The notes under the pieces were generated by a model. That model did no database searches. It saw only the letters and a list, made by a program, of their open reading frames with translations, and was not told the DNA's origin. From assembly GCA_012862575.1 (NCBI GenBank), contig BLSF01000001.1, positions 558,001 through 622,000 on the forward strand: DNA of 64,000 nucleotides, in the 5' to 3' direction. Origin of the DNA: Parietichytrium sp. I65-24A (lineage: Eukaryota > Sar > Bigyra > Thraustochytrida > Thraustochytriidae). Made by a program: the position numbers and the translations under genes. Of this stretch, positions 27,965 through 36,971 are shown piece after piece; position 1 is the stretch's first letter; each line of letters begins with the position of its first letter.

Positions 27965-28939
27965 ATGGCGAACAAGAGGCGGGCGCTGCGGAAAGGTGAT
28001 AACGGAGAGCGCGTGTCCTCAAAGAAGCGGCCCAGAACGGGAAAAGCAGAGGCGGAAGGAGAATCAGAAGAGGCGAATGAAGCAGTTCGCACTGAGGATG
28101 TTAAAATTGCATTCGTAGTGCGCACGCACGCACCCACGGAGAGCGCTCTGGAGAGGGTGATCGGCTGGGCTAGGGAGGTAGGGACACTCGCGCACTTTTG
28201 GGTGCATGTGGATCTAGGTATGGAGAAGGATCACAAAGTCGATCGCAGTCGGCCGGGGGCAGTGGCTGAAAGGTTTGCAAGCGCGGCTGCAGCGGCTGGC
28301 GTGCAGGTGAGATTGTTCGAGTACAATGAAGTCGACATGTGGAAGGCTTACCCCACCTTGAGAAATGAGATGATGGAAATTAAGCAGGTCAAGTCGGCCC
28401 GAAGACACGGGTACTCGCTGGCGTGGGGATTTCACAACGAGGCGATCAACCTGTGGTTTCAATCGCTGGAGCAAAAGTATGACTTTGTGTGGGTGTTTGA
28501 GGACGATGTAGGATTTACAGGCTCCATAGCAACTTTTTTGGAGAACTATCGAGAAGACTTCAAAACCGACCTACTCGCAGACGACTTTGTGCAAGCCACG
28601 CCAAGCTGGTATTGGACTGAAACGGTGTCAGAGGCCTATTCATTCGCGATCACGCACCAGAAAAGATTCAAGGCTCGGGAGCACGTGCAAAGAGTTTCCA
28701 AAAGGTTTCTTGACAAGCTGCATAGCTTTTCGTTGGACCAAAAGATGATAGGATGGAGCGAAGCTTCGAGCCCAACACTCTGCGAACACGCTGGATTGGT
28801 ATGGGAGCAAATTAATAGAGACTTCATCGGCAAACCTTTTGCTTGGGATGGCCGTGTCACAGAAATAGAGTGGAAGAAATGGATGACAATGCGCAGCCCT
28901 CGGCCCAAAAATAAGTTGTATCATGCTTTAAAGTACTAG
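27965..28939 (+). CDS. putative nucleotide-sugar glycosyltransferase-like protein
   Basis: 324 residues, ATG at 27965. The N-terminus (about 45 residues) is basic and charged, without a signal peptide. From about 46 it looks like a GT-A fold: KIAFVVRTHAPTES (first beta strand), LAHFWVHVDLG, a middle helix (HGYSLAWGFHNEAINLWF) and a DXD-like strand VWVFEDDVGFTGS at about 177-189, expected to bind metal and nucleotide sugar. It then has a Trp/Tyr-rich stretch (ATPSWYWTETVSEAY) and a final HAGLVWEQINRDF segment. I do not recognise the CAZy family. Similar EDD-containing proteins are common in protists. Lack of a membrane anchor suggests a cytosolic enzyme, or a missed upstream exon. Confidence 0.55.
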   Translation: MANKRRALRKGDNGERVSSKKRPRTGKAEAEGESEEANEAVRTEDVKIAFVVRTHAPTESALERVIGWAREVGTLAHFWVHVDLGMEKDHKVDRSRPGAVAERFASAAAAAGVQVRLFEYNEVDMWKAYPTLRNEMMEIKQVKSARRHGYSLAWGFHNEAINLWFQSLEQKYDFVWVFEDDVGFTGSIATFLENYREDFKTDLLADDFVQATPSWYWTETVSEAYSFAITHQKRFKAREHVQRVSKRFLDKLHSFSLDQKMIGWSEASSPTLCEHAGLVWEQINRDFIGKPFAWDGRVTEIEWKKWMTMRSPRPKNKLYHALKY

Positions 28940-28994
28940 CTCAGTAGAAAACCAAATCCTCCAGCTCTTTTTAGATCAAAGCCGTCGGATGTGC

Positions 28995-29051
28995 GCATCT
29001 GCAAGAGCATCTGCCAAAGCATCTGCAAGAGCATCTGCACGCATCTGCACG
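28995..29051. repeat. GCATCTGC-based tandem repeat
   Basis: Five imperfect units beginning GCATCTGC with spacers AAGA, CAAA, AAGA, A, A. The first four GCATCTGC cores are spaced 12-14 bases and the last 10 bases. It lies about 55 bases past the glycosyltransferase-like stop, so it may be transcribed in its 3' UTR. Confidence 0.85.
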
Positions 29052-31250
29052 TGATGGATCTCCCATATTGATTTATAGTATCCTCTGCCTTCAAGTTACC
29101 TCGGTCTCCGGAATACTCTCCGGACAGAACTCGTTTGTCGCCCCGTTTTCTTCAAGGCAAGTCAACTAGCGCACCGCCTCTGCCATTTCGTAACACGACA
29201 CTTTGGCTCTCGACCTTTACGGATCCGGCGAACGAGATTACGCCGGGATCTTCCAACGAGATCCGCCTCAGAGAAGCAAAGGAGACAAACCTAAGACAAA
29301 CCTTTACCACCCCTCTCTTACTCCATTCTGTGCAGCCCACCGGACCAAATTGTCTAGCTTGGCAACGTTTCTGGCAACGATCTCAATGCCAGTTCCAACC
29401 ACCTCCCTCCAAACAAACGCCGTGGCTCTGGTTCAAGTTGACATTTTGATTGAGAGAATCGACATACTGAATCGACAATGAAAAGTTCGCCTTCGTCTGT
29501 CTGTCGAGACGGTTCTCGGTTCGGTCGATTTATAGGCGCCAAGTCTAGCAGACGTATAGAACACCGCCTCTTACAGGTCGCAAACTCACTGATGGAACGC
29601 GATGACACGCAATGAGCAGCGACGAGCTGGGTCGTTCGTACACTCACACGCGGACAGCGTCGCCTCGGTGCTACTCGGTTTTACCACAATCCCTCCTGCT
29701 GTGCGAGGTGGTTTGCAGCCAAGCCAGCCAGCCAACTTGAATGCCACAAATGCCACAGACTAATACTTCAAGTTGCCTATGCTACAACCGGCTCTACGTG
29801 CCATCAGTCGACGTCGTGAACACACGACTCACATCTCCACATTCACCACACTCACCACACTCCCTGGTTTTGAACAAAAGCTTCATTCGTCGTAGCGCTC
29901 GTTCTACATTCTCCTGTTCTGCTCATTCTGCTCCTTAGGAATCCCTCGTTCGGGTTTGTCGCCTCCATCTTCTCCACGTGCGGCCTCCGATTCCTCCTGC
30001 GGTGGCTTGCTGCTCGCGCGGCTGGCGAGTTCGGACAGTGAGATTGCAAAAGTGTGCACCTCCTAGGTCGATGAATGTCGATGACAGGTCTCGCTGGCCG
30101 AGAGTACGCGTACTGACAGTACCGAGTGCAATCATCGCCACCGGTGGCACCACCCATCCACTCGCTATCTTAGAGCCGCAGAGCCGATCGCTTTTCCTGA
30201 TGGCTTTGATGGCTGAGCTCTCTCAAACATTCTCAAACCCAGCGAAACACATTTTGCAAATACAATGCAATTTTCTCTGTTCTGCACCGTCAAGTTCGAC
30301 TGCAAATATCTAAAAAGAGTGAGAGTGAAGTGAAAGTGAAAGAGTGAAAGAGAGAGAAAGCAAGAACAACGTCACAATAGTCACACGATTGCATGATACG
30401 TCTTACAACTTGATTTCAATTGATGCATGTTGCAGGGACGTAAGAACGTAAGGACGGAGGAAAGAAGAGCTAAAGAGCTAATGACTGCGAATACAAACGT
30501 GATGACGCCCGACGAGAGGGTGGTAGTAATCCTAACCGGTCTATTACTATTAAGAGGTAGTTGCGTGACAGCAGAGCTAGCAGGAACTCTGGCCTCCGAG
30601 CAGTTCATCCGTGTGTGTGTCTAAGTACTATTAAGGTGTAAGGCTAGGCGCCTCTCGGTATATTCAAAGGTACGGTAAGCCGTACAGTGAGCGGCGTGTA
30701 GAGAAAGGAAATGTACCAAGAGCGATGACAGTGAATACCATAGTGTTGAGACTAAGAGGCGCATTGTGTGCTCTTGAGTTCGGACGTGTGAAAGCTAGTG
30801 GTACTTGACATTTACTTATAAGGCTAAGACCCCGACAGAACGATCAGCCGTGCACTCTTATACATAAACCGTATCAGCCTGGTAGCTACCACTACTCCCA
30901 CATTTCAGTGTTCCCTTCGTAGCACCTGCCTACACCTGTCTACCTACCACCCACCGAGTCCTACCCACCTTCCCTAACCACGCCCTACCCCTCTCCACCG
31001 ATCGCGCCAACCGCGCTAGCCGACGCGGGACTACTCCAAACCATAATTCAGAGTAGACTTGGGAGGGAAAGAGAAGAAGTCTCCGTAGGCCAGGCACTAG
31101 ATCCCCAATTAGGAGGAGATGGGAGGCCGCTATGTAAAGCGGTAGACAGAGGTGTAGGCCTCGAGAGAAGAGTGAAGGGAGGCAGAGAAGTCAGAGAAGT
31201 GGAGAAAGCAAAAGCTTTGCACTTTTGGAAGAGACAGAGAGAGAAAAATA

Positions 31251-31279
31251 GAGAGAGAGAGAGAGAGAGTAGAGAGAGT
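31251..31279. repeat. GA dinucleotide microsatellite
   Basis: A GA run with one TA interruption about 150 bases upstream of the GPCR start codon. Confidence 0.9.
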
Positions 31280-31431
31280 GTACTCCCAGTCAATATACTC
31301 AAAAGTCAGTACTCACAAAGGGTACTCGCAGTAAGTGCGCGCAGTGGACGAAACGCTTGCCCCGCAGCAGTGGCCAATAGGAAAGAGAGCAAAGAGAGCA
31401 AAGAGAGGAAAGAGCTGGGGCGCGAGGGACG

Positions 31432-34197
31432 ATGCGAAGGGCCCTCATAGCGGTGGCGATGGTCGCCGCGGCGCACGGCGGCGCAGTGAAAATGGGCCTG
31501 TTTGCGTATCTGGAACTGGAGAACGAGTTCTGGCTGTCCATGGCGGTGGGGGCCGCCTTCGGGATGAAACACTGCAATGAGAGGTATGCCGGGATCATAG
31601 AGGCTATTTCGGAGTCAAGTCTGCAAAGGTGTAGCGGGCTCGAGTTTCAGTATCAGTTGTACAATACAGAAGTGTCCCCATCAAAGGCTGTGAGTGACTT
31701 CTTAGCGGGAAGCGATACCATGGATTTGATCATTGGAGCTGTGTACTCCTCCGTGAGTATACCGCTCTCAACCGTGGCCAACGTGAAGAAAAGGCCATCC
31801 ATCAGCTTTTCGTCCACATCGCCGCAGCTCAACGACCGTATTTCTGGAACCAGCCTGTTCACAAGAACAATTCCATCTGACAGCGAGACAGCACAGGTGA
31901 TGTGCATCCTCTTCGACAAGATGTCGCTCGACAATGTAGCACTGATATACATTGATGACGGCTACGGTGTGGGGTACCGGGATGCATTGACGACCAATTG
32001 CGGGGAGCGCGATATAACCGTGCACGCCACCAGCTTCGAGTCTGGCAACTCGCAGAGCGTTGATTTTGCCTTGGAGTACATCAGAGATCGAAGATTAAAC
32101 ATCATTGTAGTGGCGTCGTTCGATGAGGACCTCGGCTCGATCATGAAGCAAACGATCGCCAGTGGCCTCACAGGCGAGGGAAAGCTTCTTGTGTTTAGCG
32201 ACGGCGTCACGACCGACGGCGTGCAATCATACTTGAGCGAAAACCAGGATGAAGAGACCGTGGAGGCTTTTCGACATTCGATCAGAATACAAGCAGAAGG
32301 AAGCAACCCTAGCGCTGAGTTTCTTCGCTTTCAAGATGAATGGGTTAATGAGTTTCCCAAGCACGTGGACTTTATTAATTCGCTCATGCCCAGCGAGGAC
32401 TTCTACATCAACGAGACATTCTTCGAAGCGACTCGGTATCTCGGAGGCTATGCGCCATTCGCATACGACGCATCAGCGTTGGGATGCCGTGCAATTTGCA
32501 ACACTATATCTTCGAGCGCCAACGCCACCCCAGGGTCTACCGATGGTGACGCGATCTACACCGCCGTTTTGGATGATTTCTTTATCGGATCCTCGGGAGA
32601 GATCGATATTGAAGCTACCACGGGAACACGAAAATTGTCGACAGCGACTTTTCTTGCATCTGGATTCGAATTTGTCCACGGGGACCTGATAACAGTCGAA
32701 GCAAAAAGTGCGGCGCTTTACAGCTCGGACGAATGGACTCTCTCTGACTCGTTTCCGCAAGTTCCATCTTCTGTGTCGTTCTCCACGGAGCACAACTATA
32801 TGAACATGGGTCTCAAATGGGCCTCCGTATGCCTTGCAGTCGGCCTAATTTTCGTATGCATGTTCCTCATCGGTTTCACTTGGCAAAAGAGATTCACCAG
32901 AATCATTTCCCGCGCTCAGCCCTCGATTATGAACCTGTTTCTCATGGGTATCATTCTATCAACGATTTCCACTCTCTTCATCGGACTTGAGGATGTTGAC
33001 AGCGCGTTCTCCGACGTCTTTTTAGACTTTTCCTGTGCTGCATTTTTCTGGTTCTGGTCGGTGGGAACTGCTCTTACTTTCGGATCTCTTGTTGCCAAGT
33101 TGTACAGGATCTGGAGGATCTTTTCCAATAAAAATCTGAGACGGATCAAGATCACCAATAGGGATTTGTATATCTTCATTGGAGCAATTTGCTCCGTTGA
33201 TCTTGTGGTCCTGACCGTATGGAGCATCGTTGCACCAATGAAATACCATAGGGAAACACTGCGAACTGATATATACGGCAACAACATCGAGGACTATGGC
33301 GAGTGCTTCTCTGAGCATAGCTCGGTGTTTATCACTCTTCTCCTCGCATATCAGGTCGTTCTCTTCGTGGCAGGAGTAATCTTCAGCTACAAGGTGCGCA
33401 AAGCCGATTCTGAGTACCAAGAGAGCCGATGGATTATGATCTCACTGGTGAGTCAGTGCCAAATGTACCTCCTTGGAGTTCCGTTGGTGTTCGCTTTTGG
33501 ACCTGAGAGCTCTGATTATCGCTTCTTGGTCATGTTTTTCGTGATCTGGGCGAACAATGTTATCATGGTAGCAGTTCTCTACATTCCGAAGATGCGGGCG
33601 CTCAGCAAGAACATCAAGCGCGCCGCAAGCGCCAATAGCGCGACAGGATTCCCTGGAGGAGTATACACAACCGGAGTCAAGCTACCTGCCATGGCAGATA
33701 ACTTACTCGAGGAGGTCTCCAGCGGGTCATCGCCTAAACCGAAGCGACTGTCCACATCTCCGCAGAACAGCGTGCTAGAGCTCTTCCACCTGAGGAGGTC
33801 AGCGAGCTCGCGACTCGTGGTAAACCATCGCGAAGCTTGCACGCAATGGAACGACCAAGACGCCGAGCGCGCTGCAGGTAAAGGTATCGAGGAGAAAAGC
33901 TTGATGCTCGTCACCGAAAATGAGCAGCCAAAACTGCATGATGACCCTTCAGTATTTTCGCAAGAAAGCCCGCACGTTCACTTTATTCTCCCAAGCGCAA
34001 GTCCGCGCAGCTCTTTGAGGCTCGGCCGATCAAAGATTGCGCATGGCGGCTTGGTTCGTTGTCACTCGCTCTCAGACATACCAGATGTGGAATTGGAGCC
34101 CGACTCCCAGACCGACTCTGTCGAAAAGACTGCTGACGACCAAACACAAACAAAGGATGTCTCGATAGACATCTCTGACGACTTAATTGTAACTTGA
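31432..34197 (+). CDS. class C G-protein-coupled receptor, GABA-B-receptor-like
   Basis: 921 residues, ATG at 31432. A signal-peptide-like N-terminus (MRRALIAVAMVAAAHGG) leads into a bilobed ligand-binding (ANF/Venus-flytrap) region of about 20-450: AFGMKHCNERYAG, then LIIGAVYSSVSIPLSTVA, then DNVALIYIDDGYGVGYRDAL and INETFFEATRYLGGYAPFAYDA. A 7TM class C bundle follows at about 456-722, beginning WASVCLAVGLIFVCMFLIGF. It has the E-C-F loop cysteine, YRIWRIF at the end of TM3 and IPKMRAL after TM7. A 200-residue Ser-rich cytoplasmic tail follows. There is no Cys-rich domain between the two modules, which places it with GABA-B-type and not metabotropic-glutamate-type receptors. The ligand is unknown; in protists such receptors may sense amino acids. 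A Pumilio-type element lies just after the stop. Confidence 0.85.
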   Translation: MRRALIAVAMVAAAHGGAVKMGLFAYLELENEFWLSMAVGAAFGMKHCNERYAGIIEAISESSLQRCSGLEFQYQLYNTEVSPSKAVSDFLAGSDTMDLIIGAVYSSVSIPLSTVANVKKRPSISFSSTSPQLNDRISGTSLFTRTIPSDSETAQVMCILFDKMSLDNVALIYIDDGYGVGYRDALTTNCGERDITVHATSFESGNSQSVDFALEYIRDRRLNIIVVASFDEDLGSIMKQTIASGLTGEGKLLVFSDGVTTDGVQSYLSENQDEETVEAFRHSIRIQAEGSNPSAEFLRFQDEWVNEFPKHVDFINSLMPSEDFYINETFFEATRYLGGYAPFAYDASALGCRAICNTISSSANATPGSTDGDAIYTAVLDDFFIGSSGEIDIEATTGTRKLSTATFLASGFEFVHGDLITVEAKSAALYSSDEWTLSDSFPQVPSSVSFSTEHNYMNMGLKWASVCLAVGLIFVCMFLIGFTWQKRFTRIISRAQPSIMNLFLMGIILSTISTLFIGLEDVDSAFSDVFLDFSCAAFFWFWSVGTALTFGSLVAKLYRIWRIFSNKNLRRIKITNRDLYIFIGAICSVDLVVLTVWSIVAPMKYHRETLRTDIYGNNIEDYGECFSEHSSVFITLLLAYQVVLFVAGVIFSYKVRKADSEYQESRWIMISLVSQCQMYLLGVPLVFAFGPESSDYRFLVMFFVIWANNVIMVAVLYIPKMRALSKNIKRAASANSATGFPGGVYTTGVKLPAMADNLLEEVSSGSSPKPKRLSTSPQNSVLELFHLRRSASSRLVVNHREACTQWNDQDAERAAGKGIEEKSLMLVTENEQPKLHDDPSVFSQESPHVHFILPSASPRSSLRLGRSKIAHGGLVRCHSLSDIPDVELEPDSQTDSVEKTADDQTQTKDVSIDISDDLIVT

Positions 34198-34514
34198 TTT
34201 TGTAAATACATATTATGATACACGAATGTTTCCTTCCCGATTTGGAAAATACACTCTTTGTGCGTTCAAGGTGTCTATCTCGAGGCTACAAGAATTTCGA
34301 AACCTAGATCGACCTTCTGCATCGGGAACTGAGCCCTTCAACACCGCTTGAAACTTGACGCTGAACTGATATAAATTAATTTGGAGGCCTTGAGGGAAAA
34401 AAGTTTGACTTGAAAAAAATTTCATTGTATGGAATGTGATGTATCAGCAAGAGCGAGCGACAAAGGCCTAACTACCCAACGACACAATCGTAATTGGGGC
34501 AAAGTAACAACAAT
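34198..34514. other. convergent 3' region
   Basis: 317 bases between the GPCR stop (plus) and the eIF5A stop (minus). AT-rich. It contains TGTAAATA at 34201-34208 on the GPCR strand. No gene is seen. Confidence 0.55.
34201..34208 (+). promoter_or_regulatory. candidate Pumilio response element (UGUAAAUA)
   Basis: UGUAAAUA fits the UGUANAUA consensus bound by Pumilio proteins with the standard repeat code. It begins three bases after the GPCR stop codon, and the same window encodes a Pumilio protein with that code. An eight-base match is easily found by chance in AT-rich 3' DNA. Confidence 0.3.
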
Positions 34515-35086
34515 TTACTGCTCCTTGAAGTCAGTGATGACCTCGGACTCCATTGCCTTGGTAACAAGAACGGTGACCTCCTTCTCAGCCTCAAGAGCAG
34601 CGCGGATCTTTGGTCCGAGCTCCTTGTCTGGGGAGTTCTCATCTGGGCACTTGAGATCCTCGCGGGTGTCTCCGTCCTCAGTCATGAGGGAGCAGAAGCC
34701 ATCCTCGGTGACATCGAGGAGGGAGTAGGAAGTGACGGTCACGAATGGAGCAGCCATGTTGTGGGAGGTTGGGGAGATATCCACCTTCTTCTGGCCGGTA
34801 AAGATATCAATTCCGGTGATGTTTGCCTTGGCCTGTGTACACGCACAACAAAAACAACATGTCAGCATTTCTTCAGGCGCGCCTTCAACCCACCGTCGAC
34901 AAAGTTTTATGAATAACGTTAACGTACGTGTCCGTGCTTTCCGGTCTTGGAGGTGGTCACCTCAACAACCTTGCAAGGGAATCCCTTGAGGAGGACGATC
35001 ATGCCCTTCTTCACCTCACCAGCGCGGATTGGGTAGGTCTTCTCACCGACCTCACCTCCCTTGCCGAAATCTGCCTCATCAGCCAT
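34515..35086 (-). CDS. eIF5A: translation initiation factor 5A (2 exons)
   Basis: Exons 35086-34928 (53 codons) and 34832-34515, 158 residues. The 95-bp intron starts GTACGT, ends ACACAG, is in phase 0 and has a CTGAC branch-like site about 35 bases from its end. The joined protein carries the invariant loop TSKTGKHGHAK, with Lys50 the expected hypusine site. An SH3-like N-terminal domain (YPIRAGEVKKGMIVLLKGFPCKVVEV) and an OB-fold C-terminal domain flank it. eIF5A helps ribosomes through proline stretches and in termination. The intron falls exactly within the hypusine loop codons (after HGH). Length and sequence are typical; this is the surest gene in the window. The coding DNA uses C-ending codons strongly, as expected of a highly expressed gene. 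Confidence 0.97.
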
Positions 35087-36971
35087 TTTTTCTAGTTTTT
35101 CTTTTCCTTTCCGAAACTACTTCTCTACGACACACACAATTGAATCTGTCAGCTCTTCCGCGGCTCGCCTCCATCGTCTCTTCTCCCTCACTGCGCTCCC
35201 CGCCTTCCCGCCTTCCCGCCTCCCAGCACCCGCTTCTACCCTCCCCCCTAAGTGAGCTAAGACGCCCCTTCCAGCGCCTCTGCTGCGCACCGCGACGGAA
35301 GGCGCAACTCAACCTCAACGTGGTTCCTGCGGTTCCCGCGGTTCCCGCGGTTCCCGCGAGGACGCGGCCGCCCACGATATTCGCCCCCAGATGTCCCGCC
35401 CGCGCTCCTTCCTTCCTTCCGGCCACACAACTTACCCTTTCGTCGCTCGATGCAGGTCTGCGATGGATCAGTGGACGCTGCCTGCGCCGCCGACCACCTA
35501 CGCCTTACCATAGGGCTCCTTATCACTCCCTCCCTTGCTTCCCTTATTCCCTCCCTTCCTTCCCAGCCCCATCTACGCCACCCAGTAGCACTGCGTAAGC
35601 CCCTGCAGCATAGCGGGTCTTAACTCAGTACTATCTGAGGATAGTGGAGTCTAGCGGATGCGCAACTGGGCAGCGCACACTCGCGCACTTGGAAGGTAGG
35701 AGTCTTATGTTATTGTTTTAGTTAGATTGCGAGTAATGCAGGGAGACGGTAGGAGACTAAGAGAGGGGTATTGGCGATTAGGAAGCGCGAGAGAACGAGG
35801 GAGTGATCGCTGAGTGGTAGGGCGTTTAAGGGAGACTGCTAGCTAATGGAAGCAAGGGAAAGGGCGAGAAACTAGCCGGCCCGGTAAAGGGTTTTTGAGG
35901 TGTGCAGTGCTGATGAAAGCACAGCAACATGTGCGGAAGATGAGAGACATGATGACGTAACACTGGTTGGGTAGGGTTGCGCAAGAATGGATGGCTCTGA
36001 AATGAACTAGCCGAGTCTGGTGCGATATGTGTATGATTTCAAGCCCAGAGCCGTATCACACGACAAAGAGCGCGATCTCTTTCCAGGAATGTGACAAAAC
36101 CTCATAGCCTCAGCTATCCCATACACATAATACACAATTTTCCACGTATTATTACTCGGTACCACTTACTGCGAGCGCCAGTGCAGCACGCACAGTTAAA
36201 AAATACTACATTAAGATATACACACCATTAGGGCTAAGATAAGGATAGTTCTTACGTAGCGTGGTACACGAGGGCAAACTAGCTTGTAGCACTCATTCCC
36301 ATCACAAACTAGCTAGGCATATCTAGCTAGGCATTACTACTCTCAAGAGACAACTTTCTCTTAACCGGAGCCCTAAACTCTCTGTTAGCTAGATAGATAG
36401 AAGCACTATGCTAGAGTGCTAAATAGGGTACGATTTGGCATTTGGCGATTTGGTCTATTTGGTCTATTTGTGACGATGTGTACGTAGTGTGGACGTGGAT
36501 GAAAATGGGGGACTGCTGAATACATTATTCTGTTCTGACGAAATGGTTTTGCAAAGCAGCAAAATGATGTTAGATTGCAGTAGAACCCATTTCCTTTCGT
36601 CGGAAACGCAACACGGGCGTTGCGTTCAGCACCGCCCAACACCGGCGCCGCGGGCGACGCGTGTGCGGGTGGGTTGGTGCCCAACACCGATGTCGGGCGC
36701 TGGTTCTGCGCATTAAGCAAAAGATTAGACCCGGGTGGAACGCAAGTGCACAATGGCTTGTGGGAGAGCCAAATCAGCGAGAGAGCTTGACTTGACCAGG
36801 AGAGAGTGCTGAAAAGACGCTCTGTAAGCTCACAATCATCTGTAGATCTTCGTAATCGATCGAGGTTCCGAAGGGCGAGGGCGCACGAATGAAAGTTCGG
36901 TTCTATCGTGGTAGCGACTACGCAAGAGTGCGGTTCCATCGCGGCTGAACGAAGCACCAGAGGGTTCCCAG
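35087..36971. other. intergenic region upstream of eIF5A
   Basis: About 1.9 kb. The first 500 bases are C/T-rich with GGTTCCCGC units at 35322-35357 and produce long but featureless frames. A bidirectional promoter is unlikely, since the next gene (coiled coil, minus) ends here. The rest is AT-rich with CTAGCTAG-like motifs near 36295-36395. No gene is recognised. Confidence 0.55.
35322..35357. repeat. GGTTCCCGC tandem repeat
   Basis: Four nine-base units, the first GGTTCCTGC and the others GGTTCCCGC, about 240 bases upstream of the eIF5A start codon on its strand. Confidence 0.9.

Larger units (their letters stand above)
28940..31431. other. long intergenic region rich in short repeats
   Basis: About 2.5 kb without a supportable gene. 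Repeats: GCATCTGCAAGAG units at 28995-29051, (CCAG)n near 29715-29730, TCACCACAC units at about 29841-29862, GTGAAA/GAGTGAAA units at 30325-30360 and (GA)n at 31251-31279. The GA run lies in the presumed leader of the GPCR gene. Confidence 0.6.

Noticed and set aside
35029-35598. 189-codon plus-strand frame
   Set aside because: Runs antisense through eIF5A exon 1 into a C/T-rich low-complexity leader; Pro/Ser-rich translation without any domain.
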